NCBI GenBank assembly: GCA_012520695.1
Contig: JAAYNU010000049.1
Location: 1 to 5,226, forward strand
DNA: 5,226 nucleotides
Source of the DNA: Erysipelothrix sp.
GTDB lineage: Bacteria; Bacillota_I; Bacilli_A; Erysipelotrichales; Erysipelotrichaceae
Reading direction: 5' to 3'
Positions 1 to 5,226 of the stretch are shown here, one piece after another. A model generated the notes under the pieces. It saw only the letters and a list, made by a program, of their open reading frames with translations, made no database searches and had not been told where the DNA came from. The translations under genes and the position numbers were made by a program. Every line of letters begins with the position of its first letter. Position 1 is the first letter of the stretch.

Positions 1-45
1 ACAGGATAAATCTCTTTTTCTATTCCCACACCCATTTTACGCTAT

Positions 46-77
46 CGTGTAGTGTGATTGACTTTACACAGCACACG
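46..77. promoter_or_regulatory. Imperfect inverted repeat around the -35 box (possible operator)
   Basis: CGTGTAGTGTG (46-56) and CACAGCACACG (67-77) are inverted copies matching at 9 of 11 positions. The 10-base gap between them contains the -35 hexamer. A protein bound there would overlap the RNA polymerase contact region, so a repressor site is conceivable. Both arms are low-complexity GT/AC-rich sequence, and a chance match is a real alternative. I do not recognise the motif of a known regulator. Confidence 0.25.
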
Positions 78-86
78 GTGTACTAT
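58..86 (+). promoter_or_regulatory. Sigma-A-type promoter of lemA
   Basis: The -35 hexamer TTGACT (58-63; 5 of 6 match to TTGACA) is separated by exactly 17 bases from a -10 hexamer TACTAT (81-86; 4 of 6 match to TATAAT). Transcription would start near 92-94, giving a leader of about 20 bases that carries the ribosome binding site at 100-104. Nothing upstream looks like the end of a + strand gene, so this is probably the main promoter of the lemA-DUF2207 pair. The assignment rests on consensus match and position only. Confidence 0.7.
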
Positions 87-99
87 TTAGTTAACACAT

Positions 100-104
100 G
101 GAGG
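100..104 (+). promoter_or_regulatory. Ribosome binding site fixing the lemA start
   Basis: GGAGG lies 8 bases before the ATG at 113, an ideal spacing. An in-frame ATG at 98 overlaps this Shine-Dalgarno sequence and would leave only a few bases of leader after the predicted transcription start. The ATG at 113 is therefore the start to use, and the five extra residues from 98 are not translated. Confidence 0.85.
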
Positions 105-112
105 TGTACATT

Positions 113-667
113 ATGCAATTCTTAATCGGTTTAGCAGTTGTAGTTGTATTAATCTTATTGTTTGGTGTTAGTGTTTATAACGGTTTAGTAAGTTTACGTA
201 ATCGTGTTGAAGAAGCTTTCTCAACAATGGACGTTTACATGAAAAAACGTTATGACCTGATCCCGAACTTAGTTGAAACCGTAAAAGGTTACGCTAAGCA
301 TGAATCAGAAACTCTTGATGCAGTAATCAATGCTCGTAACAAAGCAGCAAATGCATCTTCTGATGATGCTCGCATTGAAGCTGAAGGCGAACTTGGCCAA
401 GTCATGGGTCGTTTGTTTGCTCTTACTGAAGCATATCCAGATCTAAAAGCAAATACGAACTTTATGGATCTTCAAAACCAACTTCAAACAATTGAAACTG
501 AGATTGCTCAGTCTCGTAAGTACTATAATGGATCCGTTCGACAATACAATACGAAGAGAGAAGTTTTTCCTTCAAATATTGTCGCAAATATGTTTGGGTT
601 CCTTCGTAAACCATTATTCGAAGTGGACAGCGAAGTTGAACGAGAAGCAGTTAAAGTATCATTTTAA
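113..667 (+). CDS. lemA: LemA family membrane protein
   Basis: LemA family protein of 184 residues, the usual family length. Residues 2-22 form one hydrophobic membrane helix with a very short N-terminus. The following region has many basic residues (R29, R31, K44, K45, R46), which suggests N-out, C-in topology, so the helical domain lies in the cytoplasm. Family hallmarks are the YNGLVSLRNRVEEAFS stretch (22-37), the RYDLIPNLVETVKGYA stretch (46-61), the AYPDLKAN motif (107-114), the QTIETEIAQSRKYYN stretch (125-139) and the FPSNIVANMFGF motif (152-163). In the family these helices form an elongated bundle, and the biochemical role is unknown; the name comes from a Listeria epitope. The gene leads an apparent operon with a DUF2207 gene 46 bases downstream, a common partnership. 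It has its own strong promoter, and a terminator-like hairpin follows it. Family assignment is secure, function is not. Confidence 0.96.
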   Translation: MQFLIGLAVVVVLILLFGVSVYNGLVSLRNRVEEAFSTMDVYMKKRYDLIPNLVETVKGYAKHESETLDAVINARNKAANASSDDARIEAEGELGQVMGRLFALTEAYPDLKANTNFMDLQNQLQTIETEIAQSRKYYNGSVRQYNTKREVFPSNIVANMFGFLRKPLFEVDSEVEREAVKVSF

Positions 668-673
668 TGAGAT

Positions 674-696
674 GAGGGGCAATGCCCCTCTTTTTT
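674..696 (+). terminator. Intrinsic terminator or attenuator between lemA and the DUF2207 gene
   Basis: A perfect 7-bp stem, GAGGGGC (674-680) with GCCCCTC (684-690), closes an AAT loop and is followed at once by six T's (691-696). The stem is GC-rich, as in Rho-independent terminators. It begins 7 bases after the lemA stop. No convincing promoter fits in the 17 bases between the T-run and the next ATG, so the downstream gene probably depends on read-through. This would make lemA mRNA more abundant. The hairpin could also protect the 3' end of a processed lemA transcript. Confidence 0.75.
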
Positions 697-713
697 ATAA
701 AGGAGTTGTGTTT

Positions 714-2573
714 ATGAAAAAACTATTAGCAGTCTTATGTACAATACTCATTGGAACACTTTTCGTTATGCCTGTGAGTGCTTTTGATGAGAGTACAGTC
801 GCAGACGAAATGAATGTAAATATCGTCGTTAACGAAGATGGAACCATCGATGTGAAAACAATCCTTGATGTTACCTTCTCAGATTATCGACGCGGTATTT
901 ATGTTACCTTGCCCCAACGTCATGACGTAACAATCAACGGCAAGGATAAGACATATTACTTCCCCGTAACAGATATCATTGTTAGGGATAATCATGATCT
1001 TAAGAAAACAGAGAATCGAGACGGCGTTACCTTACGATTTGGAAACGAATACGAGGAGTTAATTGGACCCGTTCAATATGAATATGCCTATACCTTGAAT
1101 ACACGTGATTTAGATTTAGACGGTCTTCAAATGGTTTACTACAATATTGTCGGTAAAGAATGGGAATTCCCAATTAAGAAAACAACGTTCTCAATTGAAA
1201 TGCCAAAAGCATTTGGTGATGAAATCTATTTATACTCACCCAGCGGATCTGAAGTACCATTTCAACGCAGTGGTAATACGATTAAGGGCGTCTTCAATGA
1301 AGAAATTCGTAATGGTGGCCTAACGGTTGAAATACCATTACCCAACGATTACTTCACATTCCCTAATATCGACTACCGAGTTCAGGCATTGGGCTTTGGT
1401 GCTCTTGTAGCAGCAATAGTCGCATTCGTTTTTATGAAGTTTGGACGCGACCCATTGATTACAGAATCCGTAGAATTCACAGCACCTGAAGGATTATCAT
1501 CTGCTGAAATTGGATACGTATATCGTGGCATGGTTCTACAAAAGGACATTACATCACTTATTATTTACTGGGCATCCCAGGGATTCCTCACAATCGAAGA
1601 ACTGGATAAAGATGTCATCAAACTCGCAAAACTAAAAGACTTACCGGAATCGCGCCCTACAGAAGAACGAAGAGTATTCTTAGCTCTCTTCAAAGGCCGT
1701 GATGAAGTTACTACGAAAGAATTGGAACAAAAATTTGCGGCAACTGTAAGTCACGCAATAAATGGCATTCCAAAGCGATTCACTTCAGACCCTGAATTAA
1801 GAGTCTTTAATCGAACTGCTTCGTTTATGAAGGTGCTCATGAGTATCATTGCTCCTTTAGTACCGGCGTTCTATTTTGCGGCGAGTGCCTATGCTGTCAG
1901 TGGTAATCCAACGGACAAGGGACTCTTCTTCTTTATTGCCTTTGGTGTCTTTATTGTGATTACTATTGGGGGATCGTTTTTGGTTGCGTATGATCGTGTT
2001 CATAAGACATCGCAGCGTGTTGGTAATTCCTTACTATTAGTTTTAATTGTGGTAGCAGCAAGTATGATCTTGACTGCATTTATGCCATCGGGTGTGATAA
2101 CACCCTCTCTCTTTGTGATGATTGCTCTTTATTTGGTTGCGGTATTCTCAGCAGCGAATACGGGTAAACGAACAGAACAGGGAACAATTTGGATTGGTCA
2201 GATTTTAGGTCTTCGTAATTTCATCGAGGTTGCTGAGCATGATCGCTTAGTTGCGCTTGCTGAAGAGACACCTGAAATATTCTACGATATCTTGCCTTAT
2301 GCTTATGTATTGGGTGTTACAGATGTGTGGTCTAAGAAGTTTGAATCAATTGCGATTCCGCAACCTGAATGGTATGTGGGAACGAATCCGAACTTCTCAT
2401 CGTATCTCTTATGGAGCTCCTTGAATCGTTCAATGAGTACTCTATCTTCGTCCATGGTTTCGGTTCCAGCACCTAAAGGTTCAACAGGTGGCGGTGGAAC
2501 ATTCGGTGGTGGAGGCGGCGGAGGCGGCTTCTCTGGCGGTGGTTTCGGCGGCGGTGGCGGCGGAAGCTGGTAA
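714..2573 (+). CDS. DUF2207 (YciQ-like) membrane protein with glycine-rich C-terminus
   Basis: DUF2207 family membrane protein, 619 residues, typical family length; no enzymatic role is established. Start: AGGAG (701-705) sits 8 bases before the ATG and the first residues form a signal peptide (basic KK, hydrophobic core, VSA at 21-23, cleavage likely after A23). A longer in-frame start at 492 lies inside lemA and is not used. Residues 27-215 form the extracellular beta-rich DUF2207 domain, including the DYRRGIYVTLP motif (57-67). A helix at about 222-241 is followed by a basic FGRDP motif (243-247), then a cytoplasmic region of about 120 residues resembling a winged helix (AEIGYVYRG, 264-272). 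Four more helices lie near 371-391, 404-424, 438-457 and 461-480. The conserved GLRNFIEVAEHDRL segment (499-512) and a glycine-rich tail ending GGSW follow. Positive-inside loops place the tail in the cytoplasm. It follows lemA, a recurrent pairing. Confidence 0.92.
   Translation: MKKLLAVLCTILIGTLFVMPVSAFDESTVADEMNVNIVVNEDGTIDVKTILDVTFSDYRRGIYVTLPQRHDVTINGKDKTYYFPVTDIIVRDNHDLKKTENRDGVTLRFGNEYEELIGPVQYEYAYTLNTRDLDLDGLQMVYYNIVGKEWEFPIKKTTFSIEMPKAFGDEIYLYSPSGSEVPFQRSGNTIKGVFNEEIRNGGLTVEIPLPNDYFTFPNIDYRVQALGFGALVAAIVAFVFMKFGRDPLITESVEFTAPEGLSSAEIGYVYRGMVLQKDITSLIIYWASQGFLTIEELDKDVIKLAKLKDLPESRPTEERRVFLALFKGRDEVTTKELEQKFAATVSHAINGIPKRFTSDPELRVFNRTASFMKVLMSIIAPLVPAFYFAASAYAVSGNPTDKGLFFFIAFGVFIVITIGGSFLVAYDRVHKTSQRVGNSLLLVLIVVAASMILTAFMPSGVITPSLFVMIALYLVAVFSAANTGKRTEQGTIWIGQILGLRNFIEVAEHDRLVALAEETPEIFYDILPYAYVLGVTDVWSKKFESIAIPQPEWYVGTNPNFSSYLLWSSLNRSMSTLSSSMVSVPAPKGSTGGGGTFGGGGGGGGFSGGGFGGGGGGSW
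2487..2570 (+). repeat. Glycine-codon repeat encoding the DUF2207 tail
   Basis: A GGN-rich tract encodes residues 592-619 of the upstream protein. Of these 28 residues 21 are glycine, in runs of 4, 8, 3 and 6 separated by TF, FS and F, and ending SW. GGT, GGC and GGA codons are mixed, so this is a degenerate trinucleotide repeat that is clearly more GC-rich than its surroundings. Such Gly-rich ends with a terminal Ser-Trp or similar are a known trait of DUF2207 and TPM/YgcG proteins. Their role is unknown. Confidence 0.85.
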
Positions 2574-2585
2574 ATGAATAATATG

Positions 2586-2618
2586 GCCTATCGGATTTAT
2601 GCCGGTAGGCTTTTGTAT
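2586..2618 (+). terminator. Intrinsic terminator after the DUF2207 gene
   Basis: GCCTATCGG (2586-2594) pairs with CCGGTAGGC (2602-2610) in a 9-bp stem with one G-T pair, around a 7-base loop, followed by TTTTG and further T's. It begins 12 bases after the DUF2207 stop and separates the lemA module from the ABC exporter operon. The T-run is short and interrupted, so termination may be incomplete. Confidence 0.72.
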
Positions 2619-2641
2619 TAGTGTGGTGATGGTGGTAAAAT
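2613..2641 (+). promoter_or_regulatory. Extended -10 promoter of the ABC exporter operon
   Basis: TAAAAT (2636-2641; 5 of 6 match to TATAAT) is preceded by TGG (2633-2635), giving an extended -10 element. A weak -35 candidate TTGTAT (2613-2618; 3 of 6 match) lies 17 bases upstream and overlaps the T-run of the preceding terminator. Transcription would start near 2648, about 20 bases before the exporter ATG. The extended -10 would compensate for the poor -35. Confidence 0.5.
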
Positions 2642-2666
2642 AGGAACAGATTGGGCGAGGTGTTTT

Positions 2667-4355
2667 ATGGCAATTTACTTTAAAGGATATAAATTTAAAT
2701 CTCTTGTGGCTGTATTTTTTAAGTTCTTGGAAGCTGTGTTTGAATTGATTCTTCCGCTTCTCATGGTTGTCTTGATTGATGACGGTATTATTTTAGGAAA
2801 CCAATCCGTTGTTTATCGCATGGTTGGGTGGATGTTGGTGCTAACACTCTCAGGCTACATCGCATCCATTACGTGTCAATATTTGGCATCGGTAATATCC
2901 CAGCGAATTGGGGGGCGTATTCGCCTTGCGCTCTTTGATAAGATATCAAGTTTCTCCATGGCGGAGTATGGATTGTTTTCTGAGAGTACACTCGCAAACC
3001 GAATGAGTGTTGATGTGAATGCGATTCAGGATATGATCGCGCGTACGATTCGTCTTGCGGTTCGAGCACCGATGATTTTGATTGGGAGTCTCTTTGCCTT
3101 GTATCAATTGAGTCCGCAACTTGCGAAAGTACTGTTTTATTTCGTACCACTTTTTGTGACCGTGATTGTATTGTTTATGTATCTATCGATGAATTATCAT
3201 AAGCGTGCTCAGAAGAGTCTTGATACTTTGTCTTTGAAATCAAAGAGTCTCTTAGATGGTGCACAGATTGTGCGCGCATTTTCTCGAGAAGATTATGAAG
3301 AAGAAATATTTAAAACAATGAATGATACCTTAGCTCATAATCAGCGCAAGGTTGGTGTTGTGGCCTCGCTCTCAAACCCGTTCACAACGCTTCTGATGAA
3401 TGGTGTTCTGGTATTACTTGTCTATTTAGGAGCCGTAGAAATTAATGCGGGTTCCATGAGTCAGGGTCAAATGGTAGCACTGATTAATTATTGTACTCAA
3501 CTTGTATTAACTTTAATTGTATTTATGAACCTTGTAATGATCTTTTCTCGAGGGGCAGTATCTTCAGTAAGAATTAGAGAAATCTTGGCTATCAATTCTA
3601 CACTGGATGATAAAGGTACTAAGGTACTTGAAGAAGGTCCTTTATCAGTATCGTTTGATAATGTTTCATTTTCCTATCCTGGTGAGAAGCGACGTGTGTT
3701 GAATCATTTAAATGTCGACATTGAAGCAGGGATGAAGGTTGGATTTATTGGATTAACGGGGAGTGGTAAATCCACAATCCTTCGTCTATTAATGCGTTTC
3801 TATGATGTGAGTGATGGAATGATTAGTATCAACAATCAATCAATTGATTCAATATCCTTAGAGTCCTTGCGCTCTCGTATTGCCTACGTTGCGCAGTCTC
3901 CGCAGTTTCTAGAAGGTTCACTTGAGTCCAATGTCTTAATGGATCATTCGGGTGATGCGGATCTTCTCTTGGGACTTGCGCAGGGGAGCGACATTGTTTC
4001 TAAAGGATTGGATGCTCCTGTTTACTCAAGGGGGCGAAATTTCTCTGGGGGTCAGCGTCAGCGTATTTCAATTGCGCGTGCGCTTGCGAAACCGTTTGGT
4101 CTTATTGTGTTTGATGATTCATTCTCTGCTCTTGATATGTTGACGGGATCTCGTTTGAGGCAAGCGATGCGTGAATCGTATGCGGATGTCACTCAGATTG
4201 TGATATCTCAACGTACTCAAGCAGTGGTTGAGATGGATCGCATCTATGTTGTGGATAAAGGGGAGATCGTTGATGTGGGAACGCATGAGACGCTTCTAGA
4301 GTCTTCGTCTCTTTACCGTGAGGTTCATGAACTTCAATCGGAGGACGCATCATGA
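2667..4355 (+). CDS. ABC exporter half-transporter, degenerate-site subunit of a heterodimer
   Basis: Type IV ABC exporter half-transporter of 562 residues: six membrane helices (about 13-37, 53-75, 131-148, 154-174, 239-258, 270-293) followed by an ATPase domain from about 326. Start: GAGGTG (2657-2662) lies 4 bases before the ATG. The ATPase domain shows A-loop Y337, Walker A GLTGSGKST (362-370), Q-loop Q410, signature FSGGQ (459-463), Walker B LIVFD (479-483) and D-loop SALD (487-490). The catalytic Glu after Walker B is Asp (D484), and the switch His is Gln (Q515, in ISQR). These two changes mark the subunit that forms the non-hydrolysing site in heterodimers such as TM287/288, BmrCD and LmrCD. 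The next gene overlaps by ATGA and supplies the partner. Many relatives export drugs or lipids; substrate here is unknown. The N-terminus is short, with little of the usual elbow region. Confidence 0.93.
   Translation: MAIYFKGYKFKSLVAVFFKFLEAVFELILPLLMVVLIDDGIILGNQSVVYRMVGWMLVLTLSGYIASITCQYLASVISQRIGGRIRLALFDKISSFSMAEYGLFSESTLANRMSVDVNAIQDMIARTIRLAVRAPMILIGSLFALYQLSPQLAKVLFYFVPLFVTVIVLFMYLSMNYHKRAQKSLDTLSLKSKSLLDGAQIVRAFSREDYEEEIFKTMNDTLAHNQRKVGVVASLSNPFTTLLMNGVLVLLVYLGAVEINAGSMSQGQMVALINYCTQLVLTLIVFMNLVMIFSRGAVSSVRIREILAINSTLDDKGTKVLEEGPLSVSFDNVSFSYPGEKRRVLNHLNVDIEAGMKVGFIGLTGSGKSTILRLLMRFYDVSDGMISINNQSIDSISLESLRSRIAYVAQSPQFLEGSLESNVLMDHSGDADLLLGLAQGSDIVSKGLDAPVYSRGRNFSGGQRQRISIARALAKPFGLIVFDDSFSALDMLTGSRLRQAMRESYADVTQIVISQRTQAVVEMDRIYVVDKGEIVDVGTHETLLESSSLYREVHELQSEDAS
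4340..4355 (+). promoter_or_regulatory. Ribosome binding site and ATGA coupling junction between the exporter genes
   Basis: GGAGG (4340-4344), inside the end of the first exporter gene, lies 7 bases before an ATG at 4352 that overlaps the upstream TGA stop (4353-4355). This 4-base overlap is a classic translational coupling arrangement, suited to making two subunits in equal amounts. It also fixes the start of the second gene. Confidence 0.88.
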
Positions 4356-5226
4356 AAAAACATACTTTGAGTTTAATCTTAGCTGCTGTTGCTTCCTTTG
4401 TCGCGAGTTTGTGTTTAATTCTTACGCCGTTCTATTTAGGTCGTGCGATTGATTTTATGGTGGGTGTAAATACGGTTAATTTTATGGGGGTATCGTATAA
4501 TTTATCCCTTGCATTATTTATGTATATTCTAAGTTTTGTGTTTACGAGTATTTCTTCACTTGTATCAAATCGTGTATCGGTTTCGGTGGTGAAGGATATT
4601 AGAAATGATGTTCATACGCATTTGAATGAAGTTTCGCTTGGCTATTTGGACAGCAGTTCCAAAGGGTCGTTGGGTAATGTGTTTGCCTCTGATGGTGAAT
4701 ACATTCTTGATGGATTGTATCAATTCTTAACTCAATTCTTGGGTGGTGTCTTCGTGGTTGTGATTGCGCTTGGCTTCATGTTGTCAATTTCAGTCTTGAT
4801 GAGTCTTATTGTGATTGGTTTGGTTCCCTTGGTGTTTCTTACATCGTCTTGGGTATCAAAGCACTCAATGCGTTTATTCAGGTCCCAGCAAGTCATTGCG
4901 GGGAATTTAAGGGAGTCTGTTTCTTCCTTGGTTGATAATCATGAATTGGTCTTGTCGTATTCATATCATGATGATTTGCGTAAAGAGTTTGTGGCTTTGA
5001 ATGATGATTTAGTTGAAGTGGGTGGTCGTGCTCAGTTTATTTCTGCGATTACGAATCCTACAACGCGTGTTGTGAATAACATTTCGTATCTCTTAATGGG
5101 GCTTAGTGGCGCATTCGTTGTTCAAAAATATGGCTTATCGGTTGGTTTCTTGATGAGTTTCATTTCGTATTCAATGTTGTTCTCGAAACCATTTAATGAA
5201 GTGAGTGCTGTGCTTGCGCAAGTTAG
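4352..5226 (+). CDS. ABC exporter half-transporter, second subunit (3' end missing)
   Basis: My translation reads open from the ATG at 4352 to the window end: 291 complete codons with no stop. The fragment covers the membrane domain of a type IV ABC exporter, with helices near 6-29, 52-72, 131-147, 149-167, 244-258 and 264-281. Family marks are the TPFYLGRAIDFM segment (25-36), the GYLDSSSKGSLGNVFASDGEYI region (97-118; compare the usual YFD...G....R...D pattern), and the FSKPFNEVSAVLAQ region (277-290) just before the linker to the ATPase. These resemble the BmrD/LmrD side of heterodimeric exporters. The ATPase domain, about the second half of the protein, lies outside the window. As partner of a subunit with a degenerate site, it is expected to carry the catalytic Glu and switch His, but that cannot be seen here. 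The N-terminus begins almost directly with helix 1, without the usual elbow helix. Confidence 0.9.
   Translation, partial: MKKHTLSLILAAVASFVASLCLILTPFYLGRAIDFMVGVNTVNFMGVSYNLSLALFMYILSFVFTSISSLVSNRVSVSVVKDIRNDVHTHLNEVSLGYLDSSSKGSLGNVFASDGEYILDGLYQFLTQFLGGVFVVVIALGFMLSISVLMSLIVIGLVPLVFLTSSWVSKHSMRLFRSQQVIAGNLRESVSSLVDNHELVLSYSYHDDLRKEFVALNDDLVEVGGRAQFISAITNPTTRVVNNISYLLMGLSGAFVVQKYGLSVGFLMSFISYSMLFSKPFNEVSAVLAQV

Noticed and set aside
1..35. Possible divergent gene starting with a minus-strand ATG at 35 and running off the left edge
   Set aside because: Only about 11 codons are visible, there is no Shine-Dalgarno sequence before the ATG, and nothing can be recognised. Sequence to the left would be needed to decide.
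1..51. Tail of an upstream + strand gene ending at TAG (50-52)
   Set aside because: The frame is open from the edge for 16 codons, but the peptide has no recognisable character and no terminator hairpin follows it. There is too little to call.
98..112. Upstream in-frame ATG adding five residues to LemA
   Set aside because: It overlaps the GGAGG ribosome binding site, lies only a few bases from the predicted transcription start, and has no Shine-Dalgarno sequence of its own. The ATG at 113 has ideal spacing.
492..713. 74-residue N-terminal extension of the DUF2207 reading frame inside lemA
   Set aside because: It lies out of frame over conserved lemA sequence, would put the clear signal peptide in mid-protein, and crosses the terminator hairpin. 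The ATG at 714 has a good ribosome binding site.
2623..2636. GTGG/GATGG-rich stretch before the exporter promoter
   Set aside because: It is short and irregular, with no second copy nearby and no palindrome, so it is not supported as a repeat or regulator site.
2869..3150. Minus-strand open frame of 93 codons
   Set aside because: It is fully inside the exporter membrane domain on the opposite strand, has no recognisable domain, and its composition looks like a reverse shadow.
3952..4143. Plus-strand open frame of 63 codons in another frame
   Set aside because: It overlaps the conserved ATPase motifs of the exporter gene, has no recognisable family, and is best explained as a shadow frame.

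Overview
The window looks like a low-to-moderate GC Bacillota (Firmicutes) chromosome. Every gene start has a strong Shine-Dalgarno sequence, genes are tightly spaced, promoters are sigma-A-like, and terminators are short hairpins with T-runs. All four genes encode membrane proteins on the + strand. Codon style and protein flavour would suit an Erysipelotrichia-type organism such as Erysipelothrix, but this is an impression, not an identification.

Layout. Positions 1-112 are a promoter region with a good sigma-A-like promoter (-35 at 58-63, -10 at 81-86) overlapped by an imperfect inverted repeat. Next is lemA (113-667), encoding a one-helix membrane protein with a helical cytoplasmic domain. 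An intrinsic-terminator-like hairpin lies between lemA and the next gene. That gene (714-2573) encodes a DUF2207 (YciQ-like) protein with a signal peptide, five further membrane segments and a glycine-rich tail ending in Ser-Trp. A second terminator follows at 2586-2618. Its T-run overlaps the -35 region of an extended -10 promoter driving a two-gene ABC exporter operon. The first exporter subunit (2667-4355) is complete. The second (from 4352) overlaps it by an ATGA junction and runs off the window end, before its ATPase domain.

How the genes work together. LemA and DUF2207 proteins are often encoded side by side and probably form one membrane-associated module of unknown biochemical function; the hairpin between them suggests lemA is made in excess. 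The two ABC genes fit a heterodimeric type IV exporter. The complete subunit carries the expected degenerate changes (catalytic Glu to Asp, switch His to Gln), so the truncated partner should supply the residues of the working ATP site. Nothing here links the exporter functionally to the LemA module.

There is no RNA gene, CRISPR array, insertion sequence or attachment site that I can support. The least ordinary signals are the probably cytoplasmic Gly-rich tail of the DUF2207 protein, the terminator inside the lemA operon, and a change in alanine codon choice part-way through the DUF2207 gene.
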